A DNA stretch of 64,000 bases, taken from contig OMWY01000003.1 of assembly GCA_900314885.1 (NCBI GenBank), forward strand, positions 79,072-143,071, in the 5' to 3' direction. Origin of the DNA: an uncultured Eubacteriales bacterium (GTDB lineage Bacteria; Bacillota; Clostridia; Lachnospirales; Lachnospiraceae). Under the pieces are notes generated by a model, which saw only the letters and a list, made by a program, of their open reading frames with translations, was not told the origin of the DNA and searched no databases. The stretch's first letter is position 1. Every line of letters starts with the position of its first letter. Below, one piece after another: positions 26,696 to 35,678 of this stretch. The position numbers and the translations under genes are program-made.

Positions 26696-28067
26696 GTCTG
26701 CCTGTCATAGTATATGCGCAAGCTGTACCATGTTCTTTGGCAAGAGTCAGGTTATTGACCTCAATAAAATTTTTACGATAATAATCCTCGTTTTTTTCTA
26801 TGAAATCCGAATAAGGGACACTGACTTCTATGTATCTGTCGGTATGCCCTATCATTACCTCGCCCTTCTTCTCTTCAAGTATCAGGCGGGCGCTCTCTCC
26901 ATCAAACTGACTGAGATACTTCTTTGCCTGTTCATCGCAGAGCTCCATTAGCTCCTTTTCGCGTGCTTTTTTTACGGCTTCTGTTAATTGTCCCGGCATT
27001 TTATCCGCATAGGTTCCTGTCCTGCGGCTATATGGAAATGTGTGAACCTTGAGGAAACCGATTTTCTCAGCAAAACGCATGGTCTCAGAGAATTCTTCTT
27101 CGGTTTCGCCCGGAAAACCGGTAATAATATCTGTCGTAATTCCCGGTCTGTCGAGATACGAACGCAATAAATCCACGCTTCGCTCAAACTCCGCTGTCGT
27201 ATAGTGTCTGTTCATACGTTTCAGTACCGTATCGCTGCCGCTCTGAAGAGACATATGAAAATGAGGGCAGATTTTGTCAGCCCTTGAAATAAATTTTACA
27301 AAGTCCTCAGATATGAGTCTGGGCTCAACACTGCCAAGCCTCACCCTGAAATCACCATCTATACTTACTATTTCGCCAAGAAGGTCCGTAAGATGCTCAT
27401 TTCCATCAAAATCCTTACCATATGACCCAATATGAACACCCGTCAGAACAATTTCCTTAAAGCCTCGTTCAACTAAGGACCGGACTTCATTGACAGCAGA
27501 AGAAAGGTCCCTGCTCCTGCTTCTCCCTCTTACGAAGGGTATAATGCAGTATGAGCAGTACTGATTACAGCCATCCTGGATTTTAACTTCAGCCCTTGCC
27601 CTGCCGCCGGCATCAGACAGCGGAAGCTCTTCATAGTTCCATGTTTCATTTTCTTCACCGGTTTTAATAACGGAATGTTTGTAATCGCCGGTCTCCCTAT
27701 CGGCCGCATAGCTCTCAACCATACCAACAACGTCAGCCTTTTCACGTGTTCCGACAAGAATATCAACAAGCGGATCGTTTTCAAGATCTGACTGTGGCGC
27801 CTGGACATAGCAACCGCACGCGACAACTATCGCTTCGGGATTCGTCTTTCTCGCACGGTGTATCATCTGACGGCTCTTTCTGTCGGCTATGTTTGTTACG
27901 GTGCAGGTATTTACAACGTATACATCGGCCTTATCATTAAATTCCCTTATTTCATAGCCGGATTTCTTAAACTCCTCCATCATCGAGGATGTCTCATATG
28001 AGTTAACTTTACATCCAAGAGACATGAATGCTACAGTCTTTGTGGAATTCTTATTCATTTTTACCAA
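26685..28067 (-). CDS. mtaB: tRNA t6A37 methylthiotransferase MtaB
   Basis: A 460-residue MiaB-family radical SAM enzyme that converts t6A to ms2t6A at position 37. N-terminal UPF0004 cysteines are in FMSLGCKVNSYET, VNTCTVT and ACGCYVQ; the radical SAM motif is CNQYCSYC (residues about 155-162); a TRAM domain ends the protein. TTG 28067 (GGAG 5-6 nt upstream) is the likely start; ATG 28058 is the alternative. Its end overlaps the ireB promoter. Confidence 0.92.
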   Translation of the reverse strand: MVKMNKNSTKTVAFMSLGCKVNSYETSSMMEEFKKSGYEIREFNDKADVYVVNTCTVTNIADRKSRQMIHRARKTNPEAIVVACGCYVQAPQSDLENDPLVDILVGTREKADVVGMVESYAADRETGDYKHSVIKTGEENETWNYEELPLSDAGGRARAEVKIQDGCNQYCSYCIIPFVRGRSRSRDLSSAVNEVRSLVERGFKEIVLTGVHIGSYGKDFDGNEHLTDLLGEIVSIDGDFRVRLGSVEPRLISEDFVKFISRADKICPHFHMSLQSGSDTVLKRMNRHYTTAEFERSVDLLRSYLDRPGITTDIITGFPGETEEEFSETMRFAEKIGFLKVHTFPYSRRTGTYADKMPGQLTEAVKKAREKELMELCDEQAKKYLSQFDGESARLILEEKKGEVMIGHTDRYIEVSVPYSDFIEKNEDYYRKNFIEVNNLTLAKEHGTACAYTMTGRLAK

Positions 28068-28099
28068 AATTTCTCCATAAAATTTATATACTTTGCACC

Positions 28100-28128
28100 T
28101 TGACATTTTTCTTGTAAAATCTTACTAT
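28100..28128 (+). promoter_or_regulatory. Promoter of the HPr-like gene
   Basis: TTGACA (28100-28105) and TACTAT (28123-28128) are 17 nt apart; AAAGGAGGA precedes the ATG at 28172. Confidence 0.7.
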
Positions 28129-28171
28129 ATATGTAGCACTACAAGCATAACTCATAAAGGAGGAAAAACTG

Positions 28172-28405
28172 ATGAAATCCGTAAAAATTTCATTAAATTC
28201 CATCGACAAGGTAAAGGCATTCGTTAACGAGGTAACAAAGTTCGACTCTGATTTCGATCTTGTTTCCGGCAGATACGTAATCGATGCTAAGTCAATCATG
28301 GGTATCTTCTCACTTGACCTTTCTAAGCCAATTGAGTTAAATATCCACAATGACTCACAGATCGATGAGATCCTCGCGGCTCTTAAGCCATTTATCGTAG
28401 AGTGA
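28172..28405 (+). CDS. HPr-like protein lacking the phosphoacceptor histidine
   Basis: A 77-residue HPr-fold protein. The Ser46 region is conserved (DAKSIMGIFSLDL), but the region where HPr has His15-Ala-Arg reads NSIDKVKAFV, with no His or Arg. It therefore cannot carry phosphate for PTS sugar uptake. Like Bacillus Crh it may be a regulatory partner (Ser-phosphorylated co-factor of CcpA), but that is inference. A strong promoter, a very strong ribosome site and a good terminator suggest abundant expression as a single gene. Confidence 0.85.
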   Translation: MKSVKISLNSIDKVKAFVNEVTKFDSDFDLVSGRYVIDAKSIMGIFSLDLSKPIELNIHNDSQIDEILAALKPFIVE

Positions 28406-28429
28406 TCGACCTTTCGTATGGGATTTACG

Positions 28430-28457
28430 CCCCGGGATATTTCCCGGGGTTCTTTTT
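28430..28457 (+). terminator. Terminator of the HPr-like gene
   Basis: CCCCGGGA-TAT-TTCCCGGGG followed by TTCTTTTT. Confidence 0.85.
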
Positions 28458-29649
28458 ATTCCATCGGCTCGCAGTCAACTATCTCAACCGTGTCTATTGC
28501 TGTATTTACAAGCTCTGTCATATCGCCGAGCTTCCTCTCGGACTTCTCTATCCTTTCAAGCGTTGGCTTTGTCACAGGGTGCTTGGCTACGAAAATAGTA
28601 CAGCAGTCCTCAAAAGGAAGTATGGACGTCTCAAAGGTGCCTATCTTCTGTGAAATATCAATAATATCCTGCTTATCAAAGGCTATTAACGGCCTGTAAA
28701 CAGGAAGCGTGCATACGGCGTTCGTTGTATTTAAGGAATACATGGTCTGGCTCGCGACCTGGCCTATACTTTCACCTGTGACAAGGCCTAAGCAGTCATC
28801 CTTCTTCGCGAAATGCTCCGCTATCTTCATCATATAACGTCTCATAATGATGGTAAGCTCGTCGTGCGGACATTTTTCATAGATAGCAAGCTGAATGTCG
28901 GTAAAATTTACTATATGAAGCTTAATAGGGCCGGTATAGCGGGCGCTGATCTTAGCGAGGTCTATAACCTTCTGCTTAGCCCTGTCTGATGTATAGGGTG
29001 GAGCGTGAAAATATACAGCCTCAACCTTAACTCCGCGCTTTGCCATCATTACAGCCGCGACAGGACTGTCTATACCGCCCGAGAGGCAGCACATAGCCTT
29101 GCCTGCGGTTCCCACAGGCATGCCGCACGCGCCCTTAATCTGCTCTGAGTAGATGTATCCCCTGTCACGAATCTCGAGATAGACGAACTTATCAGGCTTA
29201 TGAACGTCAACGGTCAGTCTGTCGCCGTATTTATCAAGAAGCATACCGCCTATATCAGCCGCTATCTCAGGGCTTGTCTGCGGCAGGTCCTTATTCGCGC
29301 GTTTTACCATGACCTTAAAGGTAAAATGTTCCTCGGGGTAGGCCTCGCCTATATGGTCGACTACGCCCTCCTTAAGCACGGCAAGGTCGAGTGACGGCAC
29401 GATAAATACAGGGCAGATATATTCAATACCAAAGACACGCTTCAGTGCCTCAACTGCCCCATCATAGTCAAAATTTCCTTTTGTCTCAACAAACACGCGG
29501 CCCGGCTGCTTGAAGACCCTGAAATTTCCCTCGACAGGTCTCAGGGCATTTTCAACCTGTCCTACAAGGGCGTCTTCAAAAAGATACTTATTCTTGCCCT
29601 TGACACCTATTTCCGCGTATTTAATAAGAAATGCGTGATAATTATACAA
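28456..29649 (-). CDS. thiI: tRNA 4-thiouridine synthase ThiI
   Basis: A 397-residue enzyme that adenylates tRNA U8 and inserts sulfur, and may also feed thiamine synthesis. It has an N-terminal ferredoxin-like/THUMP region (YAEIGVKGKNKYLFED) and a PP-loop CLSGGIDSPVAAVMM near residue 185. The C-terminal rhodanese domain of E. coli ThiI is absent, as in most Firmicutes. The start is TTG 29649 with GAGG 7 nt upstream. The cysteine desulfurase gene lies 3 nt upstream and supplies the sulfur. Confidence 0.93.
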   Translation of the reverse strand: MYNYHAFLIKYAEIGVKGKNKYLFEDALVGQVENALRPVEGNFRVFKQPGRVFVETKGNFDYDGAVEALKRVFGIEYICPVFIVPSLDLAVLKEGVVDHIGEAYPEEHFTFKVMVKRANKDLPQTSPEIAADIGGMLLDKYGDRLTVDVHKPDKFVYLEIRDRGYIYSEQIKGACGMPVGTAGKAMCCLSGGIDSPVAAVMMAKRGVKVEAVYFHAPPYTSDRAKQKVIDLAKISARYTGPIKLHIVNFTDIQLAIYEKCPHDELTIIMRRYMMKIAEHFAKKDDCLGLVTGESIGQVASQTMYSLNTTNAVCTLPVYRPLIAFDKQDIIDISQKIGTFETSILPFEDCCTIFVAKHPVTKPTLERIEKSERKLGDMTELVNTAIDTVEIVDCEPME

Positions 29650-29652
29650 TGT

Positions 29653-30834
29653 TTAACCTCGTCTGTATTTTGAGAGTACCGGTATAAGCTCTTTTAAAAC
29701 CGATACTGTGTAATCTATCATTTCACTTGTCGTGAAGAGTCCAAATGAGAAACGAATCGTGGAATCAAGAAGATTCTCGTCCACACCTATCGCCTTTAAT
29801 GTCCCGGAAAGAGCCGGATGGTTGCTCGAGCAGGCTGAGCCTGAGGAAACATATATTTCCTTCTCTTCAAGGGCATGAAGGAGAACCTCGGCCCTGACGC
29901 CCGGGAAGCTTACGTTCACAACATGGGGAGCTGTCTCACGAACCGCGTCATGAAGCGGTTTGCTTAGATCTACCGCATTTATTCTGCAATCAAATGGAGC
30001 ATCCATAAGCTCACTTATTAATTTCTCTTTAAGCTTATAGATATTCTCCATCTTCTCTTCATGATTTGTGTATATATTTTTTGCCGCAAGGCCGAATCCC
30101 GCGTAAGCAGGCACATTTTCAGTACCTGATCTCATGTCCTTCTGCTGGCCTCCGCCATAGATATAAGGCGGTATGGAGAGGCCATCCCTGATATAGAGAA
30201 AGCCGGAACCCTTAGGACCGTGAATCTTGTGGCCGCTCGAGCTCATAAGGTCTATGCCCAACCTTTTTGGATTGATATCAAGCTTGCCATAGGCCTGCAC
30301 GGCGTCCACATGAACAACTATGTCGGGGCATTTCTCATGGGCAATCTTAGAGAGACGCTCCACATCGATGATACTTCCAACCTCATTATTTACAAGCATA
30401 GTTGAAAATATCGTCGTATCCGTGGTAAGAGCCTCTGACAGGGCATTTTCATCTACATGGCCCATCGAATCTACAGGAAGATATGTCACATCAAAACCAA
30501 GGCTCCTCAGGTATTCGGTCGGCTGATATACGCTTGCGTGCTCGAATCTCGTCGTAATGATTCGCTTACCCCGTCCGCGCCGCTTTATGGCGGTACCGAT
30601 TATCGCCTGGTTGTTCGATTCCGTGCCTCCGGACGTAAATACTATCTCCTTAAGCTTAGCTTTAAGGGTCTTCGCAATAGAGTTCCTCGCCTCTTCCACA
30701 TATCGCTCCGCCTCAAAGCCCTTCCTGTGAAGAGATGAAGGGTTTCCGTAAAAATCCCTCATCAGTTTATCCATAAGTTCAATAACCGCGTCACCTGGTC
30801 TCGTAGTCGCGGCATTGTCTAAATAGCATTCCAT
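29653..30834 (-). CDS. Cysteine desulfurase (IscS/NifZ type)
   Basis: A 393-residue PLP enzyme. It starts CYLDNAATTRPGD, has the PLP lysine in SSGHKIHGPKGSGFLY (about residue 200) and the persulfide cysteine in SSGSACSSNHP (about 325). It converts cysteine to alanine and passes persulfide sulfur on. Its position directly before thiI marks it as the NifZ-like desulfurase dedicated to tRNA thiolation, though a role in iron-sulfur assembly cannot be excluded. Confidence 0.92.
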   Translation of the reverse strand: MECYLDNAATTRPGDAVIELMDKLMRDFYGNPSSLHRKGFEAERYVEEARNSIAKTLKAKLKEIVFTSGGTESNNQAIIGTAIKRRGRGKRIITTRFEHASVYQPTEYLRSLGFDVTYLPVDSMGHVDENALSEALTTDTTIFSTMLVNNEVGSIIDVERLSKIAHEKCPDIVVHVDAVQAYGKLDINPKRLGIDLMSSSGHKIHGPKGSGFLYIRDGLSIPPYIYGGGQQKDMRSGTENVPAYAGFGLAAKNIYTNHEEKMENIYKLKEKLISELMDAPFDCRINAVDLSKPLHDAVRETAPHVVNVSFPGVRAEVLLHALEEKEIYVSSGSACSSNHPALSGTLKAIGVDENLLDSTIRFSFGLFTTSEMIDYTVSVLKELIPVLSKYRRG

Positions 30835-30839
30835 TTTCT

Positions 30840-31586
30840 TTACTCTTTATCCAAATTAAACATTAAAACCGAAAGCAGAGCCAGTCCTGCTGTCTCTGTG
30901 CGTAAAATCCTGTGTCCTAAGGAAATAGAGGCAGCGCCGCATTCATTTTCGGCAAGTTCAAGCTCTTCGTACGTAATTCCGCCTTCAGGGCCTATAAAAA
31001 TGCCTATACTCTCCTTACCGGATGCCTTTGCGACAGTCTCTCTCGCAAATGACATACCTTTGGCATTTTCATATGGTATGAGATTAAAATCATTACCTGA
31101 AGCATCAGAAACCGCTTCCTTGAAGGTCATGAAATCAGAAACCTCAGGAATAATATCGCGACCTGACTGCTTGGCAGCCGTAAGTGAAATGCTCCTCCAA
31201 CGAAGAAGACGCTTCTCTTCCTTCCGCCTGTCATCAAGCTTAACGATGGTACGCTCCATCATGACAGGCACAATCCTTGTCGCCCCAAGCTCCACAGCCT
31301 TCTGAACGATAAGGTCCATCTTATCCTTCTTGGGCATCCCCTGGTAAAGTGTTATTCGCGCAGGCAGCTCTGATTTACCGCCATCGCAGTCAACTATAAG
31401 ACATTCTACGACTTCAGTAGTCATTGATTCTATCCTGGTAGTATATACCAGACCGTTCCCGGGAGAAATGAGGACTTCATCACCGATATTCATGCGGAGA
31501 ACATTTTTAATATGGTTAACATCCTCGCCCCTTATGATGATTTTATTGCCTTCTATCTGCCCGGGCTCAACATAAAATCTGCTCAT
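30840..31586 (-). CDS. rsmE: 16S rRNA m3U1498 methyltransferase RsmE
   Basis: A 248-residue SPOUT methyltransferase. An N-terminal PUA-like part (RFYVEPGQIEGNKIIIRGED) precedes the knotted domain with KMDLIVQKAVELGATRIVPV, IGPEGGITYEELELA and LGHRILRTETA. The start overlaps the prmA stop by 4 nt, forming the common prmA-rsmE pair. Confidence 0.93.
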   Translation of the reverse strand: MSRFYVEPGQIEGNKIIIRGEDVNHIKNVLRMNIGDEVLISPGNGLVYTTRIESMTTEVVECLIVDCDGGKSELPARITLYQGMPKKDKMDLIVQKAVELGATRIVPVMMERTIVKLDDRRKEEKRLLRWRSISLTAAKQSGRDIIPEVSDFMTFKEAVSDASGNDFNLIPYENAKGMSFARETVAKASGKESIGIFIGPEGGITYEELELAENECGAASISLGHRILRTETAGLALLSVLMFNLDKE

Positions 31587-32623
31587 GAATTTTCCTTCTT
31601 AGCTACAAGACAGACCCATCCGTTCTCTTCCTTCTCACCGATAAGCCACATGCCCGCGTCATGTATAGCCTTCTTCACGGAGTCGGCTAACTCCTCGGAG
31701 ATGCCTGAGCATATATAGACTCCTCCATCCTTAAGAGCAGGATAGATCACCGGAGAAAGCGGAACAAGTACAGGCGCTAAGATATTAGCCACAACAATAT
31801 CGTAGCAGTCAGAGCAGATGTCCCTACGAAGCTTATTGTCGGTAATAAGATCACCGGAAATCAGTCTCACCTTAGAAAGCTCTACATCATTTTCAAGAAA
31901 ATTGTCCTTAGCGGCTCTCACGGCTACCGGGTCAATGTCAATAGCGACCGAACCGGCGGCTCCCAGCTTTAGCGAGGCAATGGAAAGTATTCCGCTTCCA
32001 CAGCCTACATCAAGCACCTTAACACCCGGCTTTATATACTTCTGAAGAGCCTCCATGCAGAGCCTCGTAGTTTCATGTGCGCCGGTTCCAAATGCGATTC
32101 CCGGATCAATTCTTATAACTATGTCATCATCGCTAACGCCCTTAGGTTCTTCCCAGGTAGGCACAATCATAATGTTATGACCGACCCGGAAACTGTGGAA
32201 AAAGTCCTTCCATTTGTCCTTCCATTCAGCATCATCAGTGAAACCGGCCGTGATGGTGCCCTCCCCGATATCAACAAACTCTCTTAATTCTGACAGTCTG
32301 TTCTTGATTTTCTCTATCGTCTCAGCCGCGCCCTCACGGGTTTCTGACAGATAATCTCCATTAATCCCGGTTCCGCTGTTATGAAGGGCCGAAGCATTCT
32401 CATCATCCTCGGAAGCTTCTTCTATGTAAAATGTTACCATGCTGGTTCCGTCATCCGGCTTTGAAGGTGGCAGAATATCTACAAACATCTGCTTCTTCTC
32501 TTCCTCAGTAAGAGGAACATTATCCTCTACCTCTATGGAATCTATGCCAAACTCAGATAACATCTCACTTACGGCGTCAACAGCCGCAGTTGTGGTTTTA
32601 AGTGTATATTTAAGCCATCTCAT
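31583..32623 (-). CDS. prmA: Ribosomal protein L11 methyltransferase
   Basis: A 346-residue SAM-dependent methyltransferase that trimethylates L11. Motif I is VLDVGCGSGILSIASLKLGA, preceded by PGIAFGTGAHETTRLC, the family signature; NILAPVLVPL is the NxxA motif. The protein is longer than E. coli PrmA (293) because of an insert around residues 75-110 rich in acidic residues. First gene of prmA-rsmE-desulfurase-thiI. Confidence 0.92.
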   Translation of the reverse strand: MRWLKYTLKTTTAAVDAVSEMLSEFGIDSIEVEDNVPLTEEEKKQMFVDILPPSKPDDGTSMVTFYIEEASEDDENASALHNSGTGINGDYLSETREGAAETIEKIKNRLSELREFVDIGEGTITAGFTDDAEWKDKWKDFFHSFRVGHNIMIVPTWEEPKGVSDDDIVIRIDPGIAFGTGAHETTRLCMEALQKYIKPGVKVLDVGCGSGILSIASLKLGAAGSVAIDIDPVAVRAAKDNFLENDVELSKVRLISGDLITDNKLRRDICSDCYDIVVANILAPVLVPLSPVIYPALKDGGVYICSGISEELADSVKKAIHDAGMWLIGEKEENGWVCLVAKKENS

Positions 32624-32738
32624 CTGTAATTACCCTTATAATAATGGTTACTGTACAAAACAGCAGTTACAAGAAATTAAGTATAACATAAAGAGGCGCT
32701 CTTCGCAAGTACATTTGTGAGAAATTTCATAAAAACGC

Positions 32739-32767
32739 TTGACATTCCGGAGCAATTATTATATACT
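32739..32767 (+). promoter_or_regulatory. rpsT promoter
   Basis: TTGACA (32739-32744) and TATACT (32762-32767) with a 17-nt spacer, about 130 nt upstream of the S20 start. Confidence 0.75.
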
Positions 32768-32777
32768 ATACGAGTGT

Positions 32778-32852
32778 GTCTGTTTTAGACGTCCGTGTCC
32801 GGACTAAGCAGACATTGGATATAAGGTATACGTCCCCAAAGCGATGCGTATA
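32778..32852 (+). promoter_or_regulatory. Structured leader of rpsT
   Basis: The 5' leader folds into a long interrupted stem at 32778-32813 (GTCTG/CAGAC, TTAG/CTAA, TCCG/CGGA) and a second hairpin at 32827-32852 (TATACG/CGTATA). No terminator is apparent. An autoregulatory S20 leader is an inference. Confidence 0.45.
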
Positions 32853-32904
32853 TTCTTAGTCCTTTACAGGAAGTAACAGAATATAACATATCCGGAGGTG
32901 TATC

Positions 32905-33165
32905 ATGGCTAACATTAAGTCAGCTAAGAAGAGAATCAGAGTTACAGAGAAGAAGACCTTAAGGAACCAGATGGTTGAATCTAAGGTTAAGACTCTTACC
33001 AAGAAAGTCAGAACAGCTATCGAAGCTAAGGACGCTGAGGCAGCAAAGGCAAGCCTTGCTCCTGCAGTAGCAGCTATCGATAAGGCAGCTTCTAAGGGCG
33101 TATTTAAGAAGACCACCGCGGCAAGGAAGATCTCACGTCTTACCAAGGCTGTTAATAAAATCTGA
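32905..33165 (+). CDS. rpsT: 30S ribosomal protein S20
   Basis: An 86-residue, Lys/Ala-rich helical protein (ANIKSAKKRIRVTEKKTLRN at the N-terminus, KKTTAARKISRLTKAVNKI at the C-terminus). It binds 16S rRNA during 30S assembly. It has its own promoter, a structured leader, CGGAGGTG before ATG and a strong terminator. Confidence 0.97.
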   Translation: MANIKSAKKRIRVTEKKTLRNQMVESKVKTLTKKVRTAIEAKDAEAAKASLAPAVAAIDKAASKGVFKKTTAARKISRLTKAVNKI

Positions 33166-33194
33166 CACATCGCGAAGCGATATTTCATTAAAAA

Positions 33195-33228
33195 GACCGG
33201 CGCAGTCATCAGCGCCGGTCCTTTTATT
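33195..33228 (+). terminator. rpsT terminator
   Basis: GACCGGCGC-8-GCGCCGGTC followed by CTTTTATT. Confidence 0.85.
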
Positions 33229-33259
33229 ATCCCTTGCCGCACCGTTTTCAAATGCGACA

Positions 33260-33916
33260 TTACTCTATAAATTTTTCAACTTCAAGAAGGTTCTTCGCGA
33301 CTCCATAAACCCTGCTAAGGTCATCATCGTCAGGTTCGGAAAGGTCAGGAACCATAATTACCGGTACGCCGGCTCTTGATGCAGACAGTACCCCATTTGG
33401 TGAGTCCTCAAGCGCAAGGCAGTCACCGGGCTTCTCTCCCAGCCTTTCACAGGCATACATATATACATCCGGATCCGGCTTGCCATTTTCTACCATTGAG
33501 GCACAAATAATCTCATCAAACTTATCGTAAAGACCTGTTCTCGTGAGATATTCCTTAGTTCTTGTCTCATTTGTCGCAGTAGATACTGCCCTCTTTATGC
33601 CTTTATCCTTGAGAAAGCGAAGAAGCTCTTCCACATATGGTTTCTTTTCAACCTCATGCGTCTTAAAGTACTCCTCCATAAGGACCTTTCTTCTTTCGCG
33701 TATGGCAAGATAATCACACTCAGGACCGAACATTTCATGCATAAGAGGCACAGCATATTTTGCGCAGTTCGATCTGAGTTTAAGCTGCTTTCCGCCTGAC
33801 AGGTCAAAGCCGAATTCCTTCGCCGCCGCGATCCAGCACGTACTGTACACCTTCTCGGTATCAAGTATGAGTCCGTCCATGTCAAATAATACAGCCTTGG
33901 GTTTTAGCTTAGTCAT
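33260..33916 (-). CDS. HAD-superfamily phosphatase / beta-phosphoglucomutase-like
   Basis: A 218-residue HAD hydrolase. Motif I is LFDMDGLILDTE, motif II VSTATN, motif III GKPDPDVY and motif IV LEDSPNGVLSA. The cap is of the small helical (subfamily I) type. The substrate is probably a sugar phosphate or similar; it cannot be fixed. The start overlaps the ABC ATPase stop by 4 nt, so it is the last gene of that operon. Confidence 0.85.
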   Translation of the reverse strand: MTKLKPKAVLFDMDGLILDTEKVYSTCWIAAAKEFGFDLSGGKQLKLRSNCAKYAVPLMHEMFGPECDYLAIRERRKVLMEEYFKTHEVEKKPYVEELLRFLKDKGIKRAVSTATNETRTKEYLTRTGLYDKFDEIICASMVENGKPDPDVYMYACERLGEKPGDCLALEDSPNGVLSASRAGVPVIMVPDLSEPDDDDLSRVYGVAKNLLEVEKFIE

Positions 33917-34713
33917 GACAGTATCGCCTTATCATTAGTAAATTCTTCGCCTGATACCTCTTCAAACTTGTGGAGAAGGTCCTCTATCGTAAGACTCTTC
34001 TTCTCTTCTCCTGAGATATTTAGTATAATTCTGCCCTCATTCATCATGATAAGCCTGTTACCGTACTCTATTGCATCTCGCATGTTGTGGGTTATCATAA
34101 GCGTTGTGAGATTATTTTCTTTCACTATACGCTCTGTCGCTGACAAAACCTTCGAGGCCGTCTTAGGGTCAAGAGCGGCTGTATGCTCATCAAGTAGGAG
34201 CACCTTAGGCTTCACAAGACTCGCCATAACGAGTGTAAGCGCCTGCCTCTGACCTCCCGAAAGAAGGCCCACCTTGGCAGTCATCCTATCCTCGAGTCCC
34301 AGGTCAAGTCCCTTTAAAACCTTCTTATACTCTTCTTTTTCTTCTTTGGTTATACCCCAGGAGAGGCCACGGTGCTTGCCTCGTCTCTTAGCGAGAGCAA
34401 GGTTCTCTTCTATCTCCATATCAGCGGCAGTGCCCGTCATAGGATCCTGAAAAACTCTCCCTAGGTATTTAGCCCTCTTATGCTCAGGCAGGCCCGTCAC
34501 ATCAACTCCACCTATCTTAATAAAACCGCTGTCAACCGGAAATACTCCCGCCACTGCGTTCATAAGGGTGGACTTGCCGGCTCCGTTACCGCCAATGACG
34601 GTTACAAATTCACCTTCCTCAAGTGAAAGCGAAACTCCGTTAAGAGCGGTCTTTTCATTCACTGTACCCTTAAAAAATGTCTTGCTGATATCGTTTATCT
34701 CTAACATTTTCAT
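33913..34713 (-). CDS. ABC transporter ATP-binding protein (uptake)
   Basis: A 266-residue ATPase with Walker A GGNGAGKSTLMNAV, Q-loop FQDPMTG, signature LSGGQRQALTLV, Walker B VLLLDEHTAALD and switch His in MITHNM. It powers the membrane permease encoded upstream. AAGGAGG lies 6 nt before ATG 34713, which overlaps the permease TGA (ATGA). Confidence 0.9.
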   Translation of the reverse strand: MKMLEINDISKTFFKGTVNEKTALNGVSLSLEEGEFVTVIGGNGAGKSTLMNAVAGVFPVDSGFIKIGGVDVTGLPEHKRAKYLGRVFQDPMTGTAADMEIEENLALAKRRGKHRGLSWGITKEEKEEYKKVLKGLDLGLEDRMTAKVGLLSGGQRQALTLVMASLVKPKVLLLDEHTAALDPKTASKVLSATERIVKENNLTTLMITHNMRDAIEYGNRLIMMNEGRIILNISGEEKKSLTIEDLLHKFEEVSGEEFTNDKAILS

Positions 34714-35624
34714 GACTTTCCTCCTTTCTTCCCCGCCTTACTGTATGAGTTTACAGCTCTCTCACGGAGATAAGGAACAGCCATGAAGATAGCGACAATG
34801 ACAGTTGTAAAGAGCTTCAGGTCCTCTGATGGGAAACGAAGCCAGAGCACAATACCGATTACTATATAGTAGATTATCGCGCCAAGTACTACAAAAATCA
34901 TTCTGAGAGCGAAATTCATCTTCTTGCCAAATATGGCATTTCCAAGAACTTCACCTATTATTACGGCCGCAAGACCTATAACGATAGAACCGCGTCCCAT
35001 ATTTATATCGGCAAAGCCCTGATATTGGGCAATAAGTCCGCCCGAAAGAGCAACCAGTCCATTTGAGAGAGCCAGCCCTATAACCTTCATCGTGCCAATA
35101 TTAATTCCCTGGGCGCGAGCCATGTTCATATTGTTGCCGGTAGCGCGGATAGCAGACCCTTGCGCAGTACCAAAGTACCAGTACATAACCGCGATCACAA
35201 CCGCAACAAAAATCAGCGAGGTTATGATTGTCGGAACAATGTATCTGAGTGATACAAGAAGAACATACTTATCAACTGAAAGCGCCTTGTTTGAAGCCTT
35301 CATAATGTTAAGATTAACAGAATAGAGAGCCATCTGAACAAGAATTCCTGCCAAGATATCCGGAATTCCAAGACATATGTGAAGGAATCCTGTCGAAAGA
35401 CCTGCAAGAACGCCCGTAAGGGTCGCTATGATGAGAGCAAGTCCTATGGGCATACCTGAAATCGTAAGCATAACAGTAACGGCGCCTCCGAGAGCGAAGG
35501 TACCGTCAACTGTCATATCAGCAAAATTCAAAATACGAAACGTAATATAAACACCAAGGGCCATTATGCCCCAAATCAAACCCTGAGCAATATCTCCGGG
35601 CAGCATAGCCACAAATGAAGCCAT
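34710..35624 (-). CDS. ABC transporter permease
   Basis: A 304-residue polytopic permease of the branched-chain/BPD_transp_2 type with about eight hydrophobic segments (start MLPGDIAQGLIWGIMALGVYI; LNFADMTVDGTFALGG; GVLAGLSTGFLHICLGIPDILAGIL). It belongs with a PF04392-type binding protein and the ATPase below it; relatives carry tryptophan, tyrosine or other aromatic compounds. Confidence 0.88.
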   Translation of the reverse strand: MASFVAMLPGDIAQGLIWGIMALGVYITFRILNFADMTVDGTFALGGAVTVMLTISGMPIGLALIIATLTGVLAGLSTGFLHICLGIPDILAGILVQMALYSVNLNIMKASNKALSVDKYVLLVSLRYIVPTIITSLIFVAVVIAVMYWYFGTAQGSAIRATGNNMNMARAQGINIGTMKVIGLALSNGLVALSGGLIAQYQGFADINMGRGSIVIGLAAVIIGEVLGNAIFGKKMNFALRMIFVVLGAIIYYIVIGIVLWLRFPSEDLKLFTTVIVAIFMAVPYLRERAVNSYSKAGKKGGKS

Positions 35625-35678
35625 AGAATTATGTCCTTTTATCTGTAAGTTTTAGTTCAAGTTCAAAGCAAACGTTCA

